From assembly GCA_023261465.1 (NCBI GenBank), contig JAHFOW010000170.1, forward strand, positions 1 through 6,231: DNA of 6,231 bases, given 5' to 3'. Shown one piece after another: positions 1 to 6,231 of the stretch. The DNA is from Planctomycetota bacterium. Its GTDB lineage: Bacteria; Planctomycetota; Brocadiia; Brocadiales; Brocadiaceae. The stretch's first letter is position 1. Each line of letters opens with the position of its first letter. Below the pieces are notes generated by a model. That model was not told where the DNA came from. It was given only the letters and a program-made list of their open reading frames with translations, and did not search any database. Made by a program: the position numbers and the translations under genes.

Positions 1-65
1 CCAGGCTATCATGCAAGATAATGCTTAGAAGCACAATCTCGTTAAAAGCGGGAATAAGGAAGTAA
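1..65 (+). other. tail of upstream region, possible 3' end of an upstream gene
   Basis: This stretch lies before a strong terminator, so it probably contains the end of an upstream gene. Two + strand frames are open from the window edge. One ends at the TAG at 26-28 with the tail QAIMQDNA. The other ends at the TAA at 63-65 and gives about 20 residues ending in KAGIRK. Neither tail is recognisable and the sequence cannot decide between them. The third frame stops at 19-21. I see no start, RNA gene or repeat here. Confidence 0.3.
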
Positions 66-72
66 ATACACA

Positions 73-119
73 GAAGAGCTGGACAGGTGGTTTCTCCACT
101 TCCCAGCTCTTCGTGTTTT
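73..119 (+). terminator. intrinsic (rho-independent) terminator of the upstream unit
   Basis: A perfect 10-bp inverted repeat pairs 73-82 (GAAGAGCTGG) with 103-112 (CCAGCTCTTC). The inner arms GTGG (87-90) and CCAC (96-99) extend the hairpin, leaving a 5-nt loop at 91-95. The stem is followed by GTGTTTTA (113-120), a short T-rich tail. The opposite strand lacks a good T-run after the stem, so it should act mainly on + strand transcription. It separates the upstream transcript from the operon that starts after it. Confidence 0.85.
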
Positions 120-124
120 ATATG

Positions 125-154
125 TTGATTCAAAATAAATTTAATTGCTAATAT
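125..154 (+). promoter_or_regulatory. predicted sigma-70-like promoter with extended -10
   Basis: TTGATT at 125-130 resembles a -35 box. It is followed by an 18-nt AT-rich spacer and TAATAT at 149-154 as the -10 box. A TG at 146-147 one base upstream gives a TGnTAATAT extended -10. Transcription would begin near 161, leaving a short leader of about 30 nt before the ATG at 190. The region is very AT-rich, so chance matches are likely. The position just after a terminator and before the first gene of a tight cluster supports the call. Confidence 0.5.
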
Positions 155-179
155 TCAATATTTTGTTATATATTTAAAA

Positions 180-185
180 AGGTGA
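180..185 (+). promoter_or_regulatory. ribosome binding site of the DUF1573 gene
   Basis: AGGTGA lies 4 nt before the ATG at 190, within an A-rich stretch. The spacing is short but usable. It supports 190 as the start, which also gives a normal signal peptide with two lysines in the n-region. Confidence 0.6.
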
Positions 186-189
186 AACT

Positions 190-1212
190 ATGAAAATTGA
201 AAAACTATTTTTGCCTATTGTATTTGCTTCGTTAGCTTCCTTGGAATCATCACATATCTATGCCGGAGAAAATAATAAAGGCACGGTTACCAGCAATATT
301 GATGTTAATATTAAGAAGCCAAAGATAGTTTTTGATGAACAAACATACGATTTTGGTAAGGTATTTATAGGTGAAAATATTCAGCACAAATATAAATTTA
401 AAAATGTTGGTCAAGGTGAACTTATTATTAATAGCGTTAAGTCATCATGCGGGTGTACCGCAGCACTTGTATCGAAAAAAAATCTACTAGCGAAAGAAGC
501 TGGTGAGGTTGAGGTTAAGTTCAATCCTGGTTTTTACATTGGTAGAGTATCAAAATCAGTAACGGTGAACTCTAACGACCCAGAGAATCCAAGATTTAAA
601 TTAACAATTACCGGTGAAGTTGCTGAAGAAGTAACTGTTAATCCAAAAAGGGTGAATTTCGGTATGATTAAAAAAGGAGAAAAGTGTTTTAGAAACCTGG
701 AAATAAAACCTACAGCGGGTATTGGAATAGAAATAAAAAAGGTCGAGTCTCCTAATCAATATGTTACAATTTCACGAAAAAGCGATACTGAATATCAAAT
801 TGATTTTACAAAATATGATTATATAGGTAGATTTAATGGAACAATTTTTGTTTATACCAACAGCAAAAAACAAGAGAGAATAGACGTACCGTTTTCTGGA
901 GAAGTTGTAGGCGATGTGACCTATTATCCAGAAAATATATCATTTGGGAATATTCGAAAAGGACTCGATGTAAAAAGAACGGTAATTATTAATTTCGTAA
1001 GCAAAGAAGTTAAAATTGAAAAGATTGAAGTTGAGCCAGGGAATCTGAACTATGCAATGTCAGAATTAAATAATATGAGCAGTAAAAGAATTGATATAAA
1101 ATTAGGAAATGATATTGCAATTGGAAAAATTTCTGGAAGTTTGAAAATATACACCAATAGCACAATTCAACCTGTCATTAACATTCCTATTAACGGAGAA
1201 ATAAAAGGATGA
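190..1212 (+). CDS. exported three-domain DUF1573 (ASH/HYDIN-like) protein
   Basis: The product is a predicted exported protein of 340 residues made of three Ig-like beta-sandwich repeats; its biochemical function is unknown. Residues 1-25 look like a signal peptide: Lys2 and Lys5, a hydrophobic core, and a likely cut after IYA. The repeats cover about 44-144, 145-239 and 240-340. Each opens with an FG-x-[VI/I]-x-x-G turn (F55, F157, F252) and closes with a GEV/GEI strand (142-144, 237-239, 336-338). Before the end of each repeat is a G[RK]-x-S/N-type strand followed by a TN or SN turn. Repeat 1 carries the SCGCT motif typical of DUF1573 (Cys87, Cys89); repeats 2 and 3 lack it, so only the first is a canonical DUF1573 unit. 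DUF1573 proteins are common in Planctomycetota and Bacteroidota and are thought to be structural or binding modules. The gene is first in the proposed operon, 19 nt before the cytochrome gene. The family assignment is firm, the role is not. Confidence 0.85.
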   Translation: MKIEKLFLPIVFASLASLESSHIYAGENNKGTVTSNIDVNIKKPKIVFDEQTYDFGKVFIGENIQHKYKFKNVGQGELIINSVKSSCGCTAALVSKKNLLAKEAGEVEVKFNPGFYIGRVSKSVTVNSNDPENPRFKLTITGEVAEEVTVNPKRVNFGMIKKGEKCFRNLEIKPTAGIGIEIKKVESPNQYVTISRKSDTEYQIDFTKYDYIGRFNGTIFVYTNSKKQERIDVPFSGEVVGDVTYYPENISFGNIRKGLDVKRTVIINFVSKEVKIEKIEVEPGNLNYAMSELNNMSSKRIDIKLGNDIAIGKISGSLKIYTNSTIQPVINIPINGEIKG

Positions 1213-1245
1213 ATGATTAAAATATTTTATAATGATGTATCTTAG
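1203..1245 (+). other. candidate mini-ORF overlapping the cytochrome gene start
   Basis: A 10-codon reading frame (MIKIFYNDVS) starts at the ATG at 1213, directly after the upstream stop, and ends at the TAG at 1243-1245. It overlaps the start of the cytochrome gene in another frame. An AAAAGGA sequence at 1203-1209 is the only Shine-Dalgarno-like motif nearby. It sits 3 nt before this ATG but more than 20 nt before the ATGs at 1232 and 1235. It could be a coupling leader, the true start of the cytochrome gene separated by a frame error, or chance. Confidence 0.25.
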
Positions 1246-2587
1246 TCTATTTATTATTTTATTAAATATTATTTGTTCATTTGCTATTTATGCATCTCCT
1301 ATAAATATTGGTATTGTATTTTCTGGTGAGGAATTAGGAAATCTTGATCCCTGTGGTTGCTATGATGGACAAATTGGGGGATTACCGAGAAGGTATACAT
1401 TTATTGACTCTCTTCGAAAACAGAAAAATATTATTTTGCCGGTAAGTCTGGGAGACCTTCCCGGAAGTTTTGGACGACAGGAAGAGATAAAAGCGGAAAT
1501 CCTTTGTCGCGCCCTCGGGGAAATGGGTTATGTGCTTCATAACCTCGGCGAAAAGGATATTGAACTTGGTTTGCAATCAATTAGTTATTTGTCACAAACA
1601 AGCAAAGTTGTTTTTCTTTCCAGCAACATAAAAACATCTCCAGCCTTTCCAGCAAACATTCACCAATACGTATTGAAGGATTTCAATGATGAAGGATATC
1701 CTTTTAAAATCGCCTTTTTAGGTATTCTCTCTCAGGTACTCATTGATACGAATACGTCAGATTGTGTGCATGTCACTGAACCAGTAGAAACCTTAAAACC
1801 CTTAGTTAAAGAGTTACAATACAAGGCGGACCTTATTATATTACTTTCCCACGCAACCTTGGATGAATCTATAAAAATTGCAAAATCATTTCCAGAAATC
1901 GGACTCATTATAACGGGGCATAATGTTGGTGAGCCTAAAGATACAGTAATATATGTCAAAAACACTCCCATTGTTTGTTCTGGAACAGGGGGTAAATTTA
2001 TAGGATATATCAAATATTCGATAAATAAGAATAAAGTAACAGAAATAATGCCTCCTGAAATTCTTCCGCTTGATAATAAATATAAAGACTCGGAGGAAAT
2101 GGTTTCGTTGTTAAAGGAGTACCAACAAATGCTTAGTGATGAGGATTTACTTGGCAGAACACAACAAATGCAACATCCCGAAGGGATGTTGTACGTTGGA
2201 AGTCAGACCTGTGGGATGTGCCATAAAATGGTATACGACCATTGGCGTAAAACGAAACACGCATCGGCATACAATACACTGGTAAAGGCTGGTCATCAAT
2301 ACGACCCGGAGTGCATCAAGTGCCATACTGTAGGTTATGGGTTGGTTTCTGGCTTTTTAAATTTTGAGAAAGACCGGAATTTAATTAATGTGGGTTGTGA
2401 GAGTTGTCATGGAGCTGGAAGTGGGCATGTAAAAAATGTAAGTAACATATATAATGAATCAGGCGAAAATAATTGTACGGAGTGCCACGATAATGACCAC
2501 AGCCCGAAGTTTCAATATAAGGAATATTGGTCGAAGATAGCACATCCAAAAGAAATAATAAAGAATTTATCTGAAGTTGCACGGTAA
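1232..2587 (+). CDS. metallophosphatase-like domain fused to c554-type tetrahaem cytochrome c
   Basis: This is a 451-residue predicted exported electron-transfer protein. Residues 1-21 form a hydrophobic signal-like segment ending in IYA. Residues about 23-280 resemble the 5'-nucleotidase (UshA-type) metallophosphatase fold: GD at 74-75, a GEKD stretch at 106-109 where GNHE is expected, SHA at 206-208 and TGHN at 228-231. The first metal motif (D-x-H) is absent and is replaced by SGEELGN followed by DPCGC (Cys41, Cys43), so phosphatase activity is doubtful. Residues about 320-435 carry four CxxCH haem c sites: 327-331 (CGMCH), 361-365 (CIKCH), 389-393 (CESCH) and 415-419 (CTECH). Further histidines that could be distal ligands include His343, His399 and His438. 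The CESCHGAGSGH pattern is typical of cytochrome c554-like proteins. Haem attachment requires export, so the protein should act outside the cytoplasmic membrane, or in the anammoxosome if the host is an anammox bacterium. The electron partner is unknown. Start choice between 1232 and 1235 is open; neither has a good ribosome site, and the n-region lacks a basic residue. Confidence 0.85.
   Translation: MMYLSLFIILLNIICSFAIYASPINIGIVFSGEELGNLDPCGCYDGQIGGLPRRYTFIDSLRKQKNIILPVSLGDLPGSFGRQEEIKAEILCRALGEMGYVLHNLGEKDIELGLQSISYLSQTSKVVFLSSNIKTSPAFPANIHQYVLKDFNDEGYPFKIAFLGILSQVLIDTNTSDCVHVTEPVETLKPLVKELQYKADLIILLSHATLDESIKIAKSFPEIGLIITGHNVGEPKDTVIYVKNTPIVCSGTGGKFIGYIKYSINKNKVTEIMPPEILPLDNKYKDSEEMVSLLKEYQQMLSDEDLLGRTQQMQHPEGMLYVGSQTCGMCHKMVYDHWRKTKHASAYNTLVKAGHQYDPECIKCHTVGYGLVSGFLNFEKDRNLINVGCESCHGAGSGHVKNVSNIYNESGENNCTECHDNDHSPKFQYKEYWSKIAHPKEIIKNLSEVAR
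2169..2193 (+). repeat. perfect inverted repeat (hairpin) inside the cytochrome gene
   Basis: CAACATCCC (2171-2179) is the exact reverse complement of GGGATGTTG (2183-2191), with a GAA triloop between them. A G-T pair and a T-A pair extend the stem to 11 bp. GAA fits the stable GNA triloop class. No T-run follows, so it is not an intrinsic terminator. It encodes residues 314-320, the linker just before the first haem motif. Confidence 0.6.
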
Positions 2588-2598
2588 GTGTAAGTAAC

Positions 2599-4785
2599 AT
2601 GATAAAGATTGCATTTTTCTGGCATCAACATCAGCCGTATTATAAAGATAATTTAACTGGTGAATACTCTTTACCCTGGGTAAGACTTCACGGGATAAAA
2701 GATTATATTGGTATGGCGTTGTTATTAAAAAAATTTCCCACAATTCGTCAAACGTTTAATTATGTACCATGCTTATTGGAACAGCTAAAAGATTATGAGG
2801 AAAATCGGATAAAAGACTGGTTCTGGAAATTATCTGAAATACCGGTAGTTGATTTAACAGAGGAAAACAAGCTTTATATCCTGGATAATTTTTTTTCTGC
2901 GAATCATCAAAATATGATAGATGTGTATCCGAGATATAAAGAATTATTACAAAAACGAAATTTCAGGAGAAAACGATCGAGAGATGTACTGAAAGATTTT
3001 TCACTCAAAGATTTTCAAGATTTACAAGTATGGGCCAATCTGACGTGGTATCATCCACTCGTTATTCAGAGGGAATCTTTATTAACAGAATTAATGAAGA
3101 AGGGTGAAGGATTTACCCAAAATGACAAGGAATTTATTTTATCGAAACAAAGAGAAATAATCGGAGAGATTATTCCTCTCCATAAACAATTACAGGATTT
3201 AAAACAAATAGAAATAACGACATCACCTTATTACCATCCGATTTTACCTCTTTTGTGTAATCAAGAATCTGCAAAGGTTGTTTTGCCCAACTTGTCCTTA
3301 CCCAGGAAGAGGTTTAAAGCAGTTGATGACGCAAAGGCACAGGTGGAAAAGGCCGTGCAAACCTATGAAAAATATTTCAGTCAAAAACCTCGAGGAATGT
3401 GGCCGTCAGAGGGCGCGGTAAGCGATGATATTATTCCAATACTTACGCAGGCAGGTTTCCTTTGGTTAGCATCGGATGAAGAAATATTGTCTTATTCTTT
3501 GGACATTCAAATAGAAAGAGACAATTATGGGGATGTTGTTACACAGGATATTTTATATAAGCCGTATCATGTCCATGCAGAAGGGTACGATATAAATATG
3601 GTTTTCCGCGATCATAACCTTTCAGATCTCATTGGGTTTCATTATTCAAAATATCACGCAGATACTGCGGTGTCTGATTTTAAAAACAGGATTAATAGTC
3701 TGAAGAAATACAACAAAAACGGAAAACCTCTCCTGGTAACTATAATACTTGATGGAGAGAATGCGTGGGAATATTATCCCAATAGTGGGCTGGATTTTTT
3801 AAGCAAGCTTTATGAAGCAATTACACAAGATAGTTGTTTGGAGTGTGTACGTATTGGAGATTATTTGGAAGATTATCCTCCAGAACAGGTATTGCAGCAT
3901 TTATGTCCTGGTTCGTGGATTGGACATGATTTGGCAACTTGGATTGGCAATGACGAAAAAAATGTTGCTTGGGAATTATTAGAAGATACAAGGGCTTTCA
4001 TTATGAAGCAAACCGAAAAAACAAGCCAATCATTTCAAAAAGATGTTATATACAACGCTTATGAGGAAATTTTAATAGCCGAAGGCAGCGACTGGTTCTG
4101 GTGGTTTGGTGATGATTATTTTACACCTCATAAGTATGAGTTTGATAATTTATTTCGCATGCATTTAAAAAATGTATATAAATTGTTGAATATGGAGTCT
4201 CCACGGATATTGGATGCCCCTATTTCAAGAGATTATAGAAGAAGTGTTTATACGGATCCAAAGAGATTTTTGGATATCAAACTCGATGGAATAATTAGTA
4301 ATTACTTCGAATGGCTGGATGCGGGCAAATATAATGAGAATAGGGATATGGATACCATGCACCTGACTTGTGTATTACCCATACACGAGGTGTATTTTGG
4401 ATTCAATGTTAACAATTTGTTCATAAGAGTAGATTTTAATCACGATATACCTGCCCAGTACATTAAACAAGGAAAGATTGTAATTACCTTCTTCTATCCT
4501 CATGAAATACAGATAAGCACCTCGGCAATAGGGGAAAAACCATTGAGTTTTAAGATAAAGAAAAAAAATCATACCAATGACAGGGAATTTCACGACATTT
4601 CTTTTAATAAAATATTAGAATTATCCTGTCCCTTTTCAGAGTTGGATTTTTTATTAGGGGCAGAGGCGGAATTTTTTATTGAATTTACGAAAGAAAATGA
4701 ATTGATTCAAAGAGTGCCTCTTCGGACGGTATTCGGCTTTACTGTGCCTTCGACAGATTTTGAGAGAATAATGTGGCAGGTGTAG
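2599..4785 (+). CDS. glycoside hydrolase family 57 alpha-glucan enzyme (alpha-amylase or glucanotransferase type)
   Basis: The product is a 728-residue GH57 enzyme expected to hydrolyse or transfer alpha-1,4-glucan chains with retention of configuration. It has no signal peptide, so it should act on cytoplasmic glycogen. The N-terminal WHQHQPYY motif (residues 8-15) is GH57 conserved region 1. ITTSPYYHPILPL (206-218) fits region 2. GMWPSEG (266-272) carries the likely nucleophile Glu271. ILDGENAWEYY (383-393) carries the likely acid/base Asp385. GSWIGHDLATWIGNDEKN (438-455) and the SDWFWWFGDD segment (497-506) follow, as in COG1449-type enzymes. After about residue 555 comes a C-terminal region that looks like a beta-sandwich. 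All catalytic residues are present and the length is normal for long GH57 members. Specificity (amylase, amylopullulanase or 4-alpha-glucanotransferase) cannot be read from sequence; the HQHQP form argues against a GH57 branching enzyme. The gap to the cytochrome stop is 11 nt, with only a weak purine-rich ribosome site, so translational coupling is possible. Confidence 0.93.
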   Translation: MIKIAFFWHQHQPYYKDNLTGEYSLPWVRLHGIKDYIGMALLLKKFPTIRQTFNYVPCLLEQLKDYEENRIKDWFWKLSEIPVVDLTEENKLYILDNFFSANHQNMIDVYPRYKELLQKRNFRRKRSRDVLKDFSLKDFQDLQVWANLTWYHPLVIQRESLLTELMKKGEGFTQNDKEFILSKQREIIGEIIPLHKQLQDLKQIEITTSPYYHPILPLLCNQESAKVVLPNLSLPRKRFKAVDDAKAQVEKAVQTYEKYFSQKPRGMWPSEGAVSDDIIPILTQAGFLWLASDEEILSYSLDIQIERDNYGDVVTQDILYKPYHVHAEGYDINMVFRDHNLSDLIGFHYSKYHADTAVSDFKNRINSLKKYNKNGKPLLVTIILDGENAWEYYPNSGLDFLSKLYEAITQDSCLECVRIGDYLEDYPPEQVLQHLCPGSWIGHDLATWIGNDEKNVAWELLEDTRAFIMKQTEKTSQSFQKDVIYNAYEEILIAEGSDWFWWFGDDYFTPHKYEFDNLFRMHLKNVYKLLNMESPRILDAPISRDYRRSVYTDPKRFLDIKLDGIISNYFEWLDAGKYNENRDMDTMHLTCVLPIHEVYFGFNVNNLFIRVDFNHDIPAQYIKQGKIVITFFYPHEIQISTSAIGEKPLSFKIKKKNHTNDREFHDISFNKILELSCPFSELDFLLGAEAEFFIEFTKENELIQRVPLRTVFGFTVPSTDFERIMWQV

Positions 4786-4813
4786 TGTTGTGGCAAAATT
4801 TTTTTGTTATAAC

Positions 4814-4820
4814 AGAGGAG
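4814..4820 (+). promoter_or_regulatory. ribosome binding site of the GalT-family gene
   Basis: AGAGGAG lies 10 nt before the ATG at 4831. It is the clearest Shine-Dalgarno sequence in the window and fixes the start of this gene. The preceding 28 nt contain a run of seven T (4799-4805) but no stem before it, so no terminator is called. Confidence 0.8.
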
Positions 4821-4830
4821 AATAATAAAA

Positions 4831-5856
4831 ATGTCCGAACTTAGAAAAGACCCCGTTTCCGGTCGTTGGGTGATTATTGCCACTGAAAGGGCAATAAGAC
4901 CGACTGATTTTAGACCAGAACCTCAGCCTGTAAGGGGTGGTTTTTGTCCTTTCTGTGAAGGAAATGAAGAAAAAACACCTCCTGAAATTATGGCATACAG
5001 GGAGAGAGGTACACAACCCAATACCAAAGGATGGCGGGTTAGGGTAGTGTCAAATAAATTTCCCGCATTAAGAATAGAAGGTAATATAAACAAGCGCGGT
5101 GAAGGTGTCTATGATTCTATGAATGGTATCGGCGCCCATGAAATAATTATTGAGAGTCCCAAACATGTTGTTTCTTTAACAGAGCTAGAAGATAAACATG
5201 TTGAAGAAGTTCTGTGGACGTACAGGGACAGGCTGGTCGATTTAAAAAAAGATAAACGCTTTAATTATGGATTACTTTTTAAAAATGTCGGCGCCCCTGC
5301 CGGCGCATCATTAGAACATTCTCACTCGCAATTGATTGTTACACCAATAGTGCCGATATCAGTAATGCATGAGATGAGTGCATGCGAAGAATTTTATAAG
5401 TATAGAGGTCGGTGTCTTTTTTGCGATATTGTTCAGCAAGAATTATCATCAGGTTTGCGAATTGTGTTAGAAGAAGATACATTTGTTGCCTTTGCGCCGT
5501 ATGCATCAAGATTTCCATTTGAAATATGCGTAGTTTCCAAAACCCATTCCTCCCATTATGAAAATTTACAAAAACTGGAGGCTGAAGAACTAGCGATAAT
5601 GTTACGCTCCGTTCTCCTGAAACTCGAGGCTTCACTGGAGTTTCCGCCGTATAATTACATAATCCACACAACACCTTTTAGTTTGGGAGAAATTGAACAT
5701 TATCACTGGCACATTGAGATAATTCCCCGGTTAACGAAAGTTGCAGGTTTTGAATGGGGTAGCGGTTTTTATATAAACACAGTATCTCCGGAAAATGCAG
5801 CAGAATTTTTGAGAAATGTAAGTATTGAAAAGAAATCTGAGGCAATACGTTCGTGA
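4831..5856 (+). CDS. galT: GalT-family hexose-1-phosphate nucleotidylyltransferase
   Basis: The enzyme belongs to the galactose-1-phosphate uridylyltransferase branch of the HIT superfamily and transfers a nucleotidyl group through a covalent histidine intermediate. The classical reaction is UDP-glucose plus galactose-1-phosphate giving glucose-1-phosphate plus UDP-galactose. The opening ELRKDPVSGRWVIIATER is typical of the family. By comparison with E. coli GalT, zinc ligands would be Cys39 and Cys42 (CPFC), His112 and His163. The nucleophile would be His165 in H163-S-H165-S-Q167. A second CxxC pair is at Cys195 and Cys198 (CLFC). The HYHWH cluster (290-294) precedes the conserved C-terminal IIPRLTKVAGFEWGSG. 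Length (341) is normal and all key residues are present. The classical HPH is HSH here, a variant I believe occurs in bacterial homologues. Because the gene overlaps glgA, a role on ADP-glucose or glucose-1-phosphate in glycogen turnover is an alternative to galactose use. No galK or galE is visible in the window. Confidence 0.9.
   Translation: MSELRKDPVSGRWVIIATERAIRPTDFRPEPQPVRGGFCPFCEGNEEKTPPEIMAYRERGTQPNTKGWRVRVVSNKFPALRIEGNINKRGEGVYDSMNGIGAHEIIIESPKHVVSLTELEDKHVEEVLWTYRDRLVDLKKDKRFNYGLLFKNVGAPAGASLEHSHSQLIVTPIVPISVMHEMSACEEFYKYRGRCLFCDIVQQELSSGLRIVLEEDTFVAFAPYASRFPFEICVVSKTHSSHYENLQKLEAEELAIMLRSVLLKLEASLEFPPYNYIIHTTPFSLGEIEHYHWHIEIIPRLTKVAGFEWGSGFYINTVSPENAAEFLRNVSIEKKSEAIRS
5839..5842 (+). 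promoter_or_regulatory. ribosome binding site of glgA inside the galT gene
   Basis: GAGG lies 10 nt before the GTG at 5853, within the last codons of the preceding gene. It supports the GTG start, whose first base lies one position before that gene's TGA stop. Confidence 0.55.
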
Positions 5857-6231
5857 AGGTTGTATTTTTATCATCCGAAGTTACGCCATTTGCAAAAACT
5901 GGTGGTCTTGCCGATATTGCGGGGTCGATACCGAAAGGTTTACAAAAATTAGGTGCGGACATTGCGGTATTAATGCCATTCTATGATGATATAAAAGATG
6001 GTCTATATCCTTTAACAAAAACCGATATACAATTTGAAGTAAGAATTGGCGATGAACTTAAATCAGGGTATGTATACAAAGGATTTTTGCCTGCTTCGCG
6101 GGTGCCTATTTATTTTATAGGAAACGATCAGTATTATGGCAGAAAGGGTATGTATAATCATCCGGGGACAACGAGGGACTTTGAAGATAATTCCGAGCGT
6201 TTTATTTTTTTTGCCCAGGCTGCTTTAGCAG
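5853..6231 (+). CDS. glgA: glycogen synthase, N-terminal part (cut by window edge)
   Basis: The first 126 residues of a GT5 glycogen synthase are present; the gene runs off the window. The enzyme transfers glucose from a nucleotide sugar, usually ADP-glucose in bacteria, to the non-reducing end of a growing alpha-1,4-glucan in the cytoplasm. The start VKVVFLSSEVTPFAKTGGLAD is diagnostic: Lys15 in KTGGL is at the same position as the substrate-binding lysine of E. coli GlgA, followed by LADIAGSIPKGLQKLG and MPFYDDI. IYFIGNDQYYGRKGMYN (about 97-113) and the FEDNSERFIFFAQAAL segment also match the family. Translation starts at GTG, and the start overlaps the preceding TGA by four bases (GTGA), implying translational coupling. 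No ATG alternative fits the conserved N-terminus. The C-terminal GT-B half lies beyond the edge, so completeness cannot be judged. Confidence 0.95.
   Translation, partial: MKVVFLSSEVTPFAKTGGLADIAGSIPKGLQKLGADIAVLMPFYDDIKDGLYPLTKTDIQFEVRIGDELKSGYVYKGFLPASRVPIYFIGNDQYYGRKGMYNHPGTTRDFEDNSERFIFFAQAALA

Noticed and set aside
73..112. The 73-112 hairpin as a bidirectional terminator or an operator
   Set aside because: The minus-strand side lacks a good T-run, and the loop-plus-tail arrangement is explained by a simple + strand intrinsic terminator.
1274..1279. Cys15 of the cytochrome as a lipobox cysteine
   Set aside because: The preceding residues are Asn-Ile-Ile, which do not fit the lipobox consensus, and a later IYA signal peptidase I site is present.
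1382..1576. Minus-strand open frames across the cytochrome, GH57 and GalT-family genes
   Set aside because: They lie fully or mostly opposite strongly supported genes, have no recognisable motifs and no convincing ribosome sites.
4799..4812. T-run followed by TTATAA before the GalT-family gene, as a terminator or internal promoter
   Set aside because: There is no hairpin before the T-run. The best -35 candidate (TTGTGG, 4788-4793) gives a spacer of about 13-14 nt, which is too short.
5289..5306. GC-rich GGCGCC/GGCGC inverted repeat in the GalT-family gene
   Set aside because: It encodes the conserved GAPAGAS motif of the family and forms only a short stem; coding constraint explains it.

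Overview
The window is AT-rich (roughly 35-37% G+C by eye). All the genes I can support lie on the + strand. Two exported proteins are followed by three cytoplasmic enzymes of alpha-glucan and sugar-nucleotide metabolism. An exported three-domain DUF1573/ASH-like protein beside a metallophosphatase-like/tetrahaem cytochrome fusion, next to a GH57-galT-glgA set, fits a Planctomycetota genome. An anammox-type (Brocadiales) lineage is a reasonable guess, because these bacteria are rich in multihaem cytochromes and store glycogen. This is inference from protein style and composition; other anaerobic, cytochrome-rich bacteria are not excluded.

Layout. Positions 1-65 hold only the tail of whatever lies upstream. 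A strong intrinsic terminator (73-119) closes that unit. A sigma-70-like promoter with an extended -10 element (125-154) then opens a new unit. In order: a DUF1573 protein (190-1212), a metallophosphatase-like domain fused to a c554-type tetrahaem cytochrome (1232-2587), a GH57 alpha-glucan hydrolase/transferase (2599-4785), a GalT-family nucleotidyltransferase (4831-5856), and the first 126 codons of glycogen synthase glgA (5853 to the window edge). Intergenic gaps are 19, 11 and 45 nt, and the last pair overlaps by 4 nt. No terminator-like hairpin is visible between the genes, so one operon is the simplest reading.

How the genes may work together. The last three genes form a glycogen module. 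GlgA extends the alpha-1,4-glucan from a nucleotide sugar, the GH57 enzyme trims or rearranges it, and the GalT-family enzyme interconverts sugar-1-phosphates and nucleotide sugars. The first two products are predicted to be exported and probably belong to redox or envelope biology. Their link to glycogen is not obvious and may be only co-transcription.

Points worth a second look are the degenerate metal site in the metallophosphatase-like half of the cytochrome, its unusual signal peptide and start, a perfect hairpin at its domain junction, the HSHSQ active site of the GalT homologue beside glgA, and the CGC dicysteine motif shared by the two exported proteins. I found no RNA genes, mobile elements or CRISPR. 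I see no clearly undescribed system.
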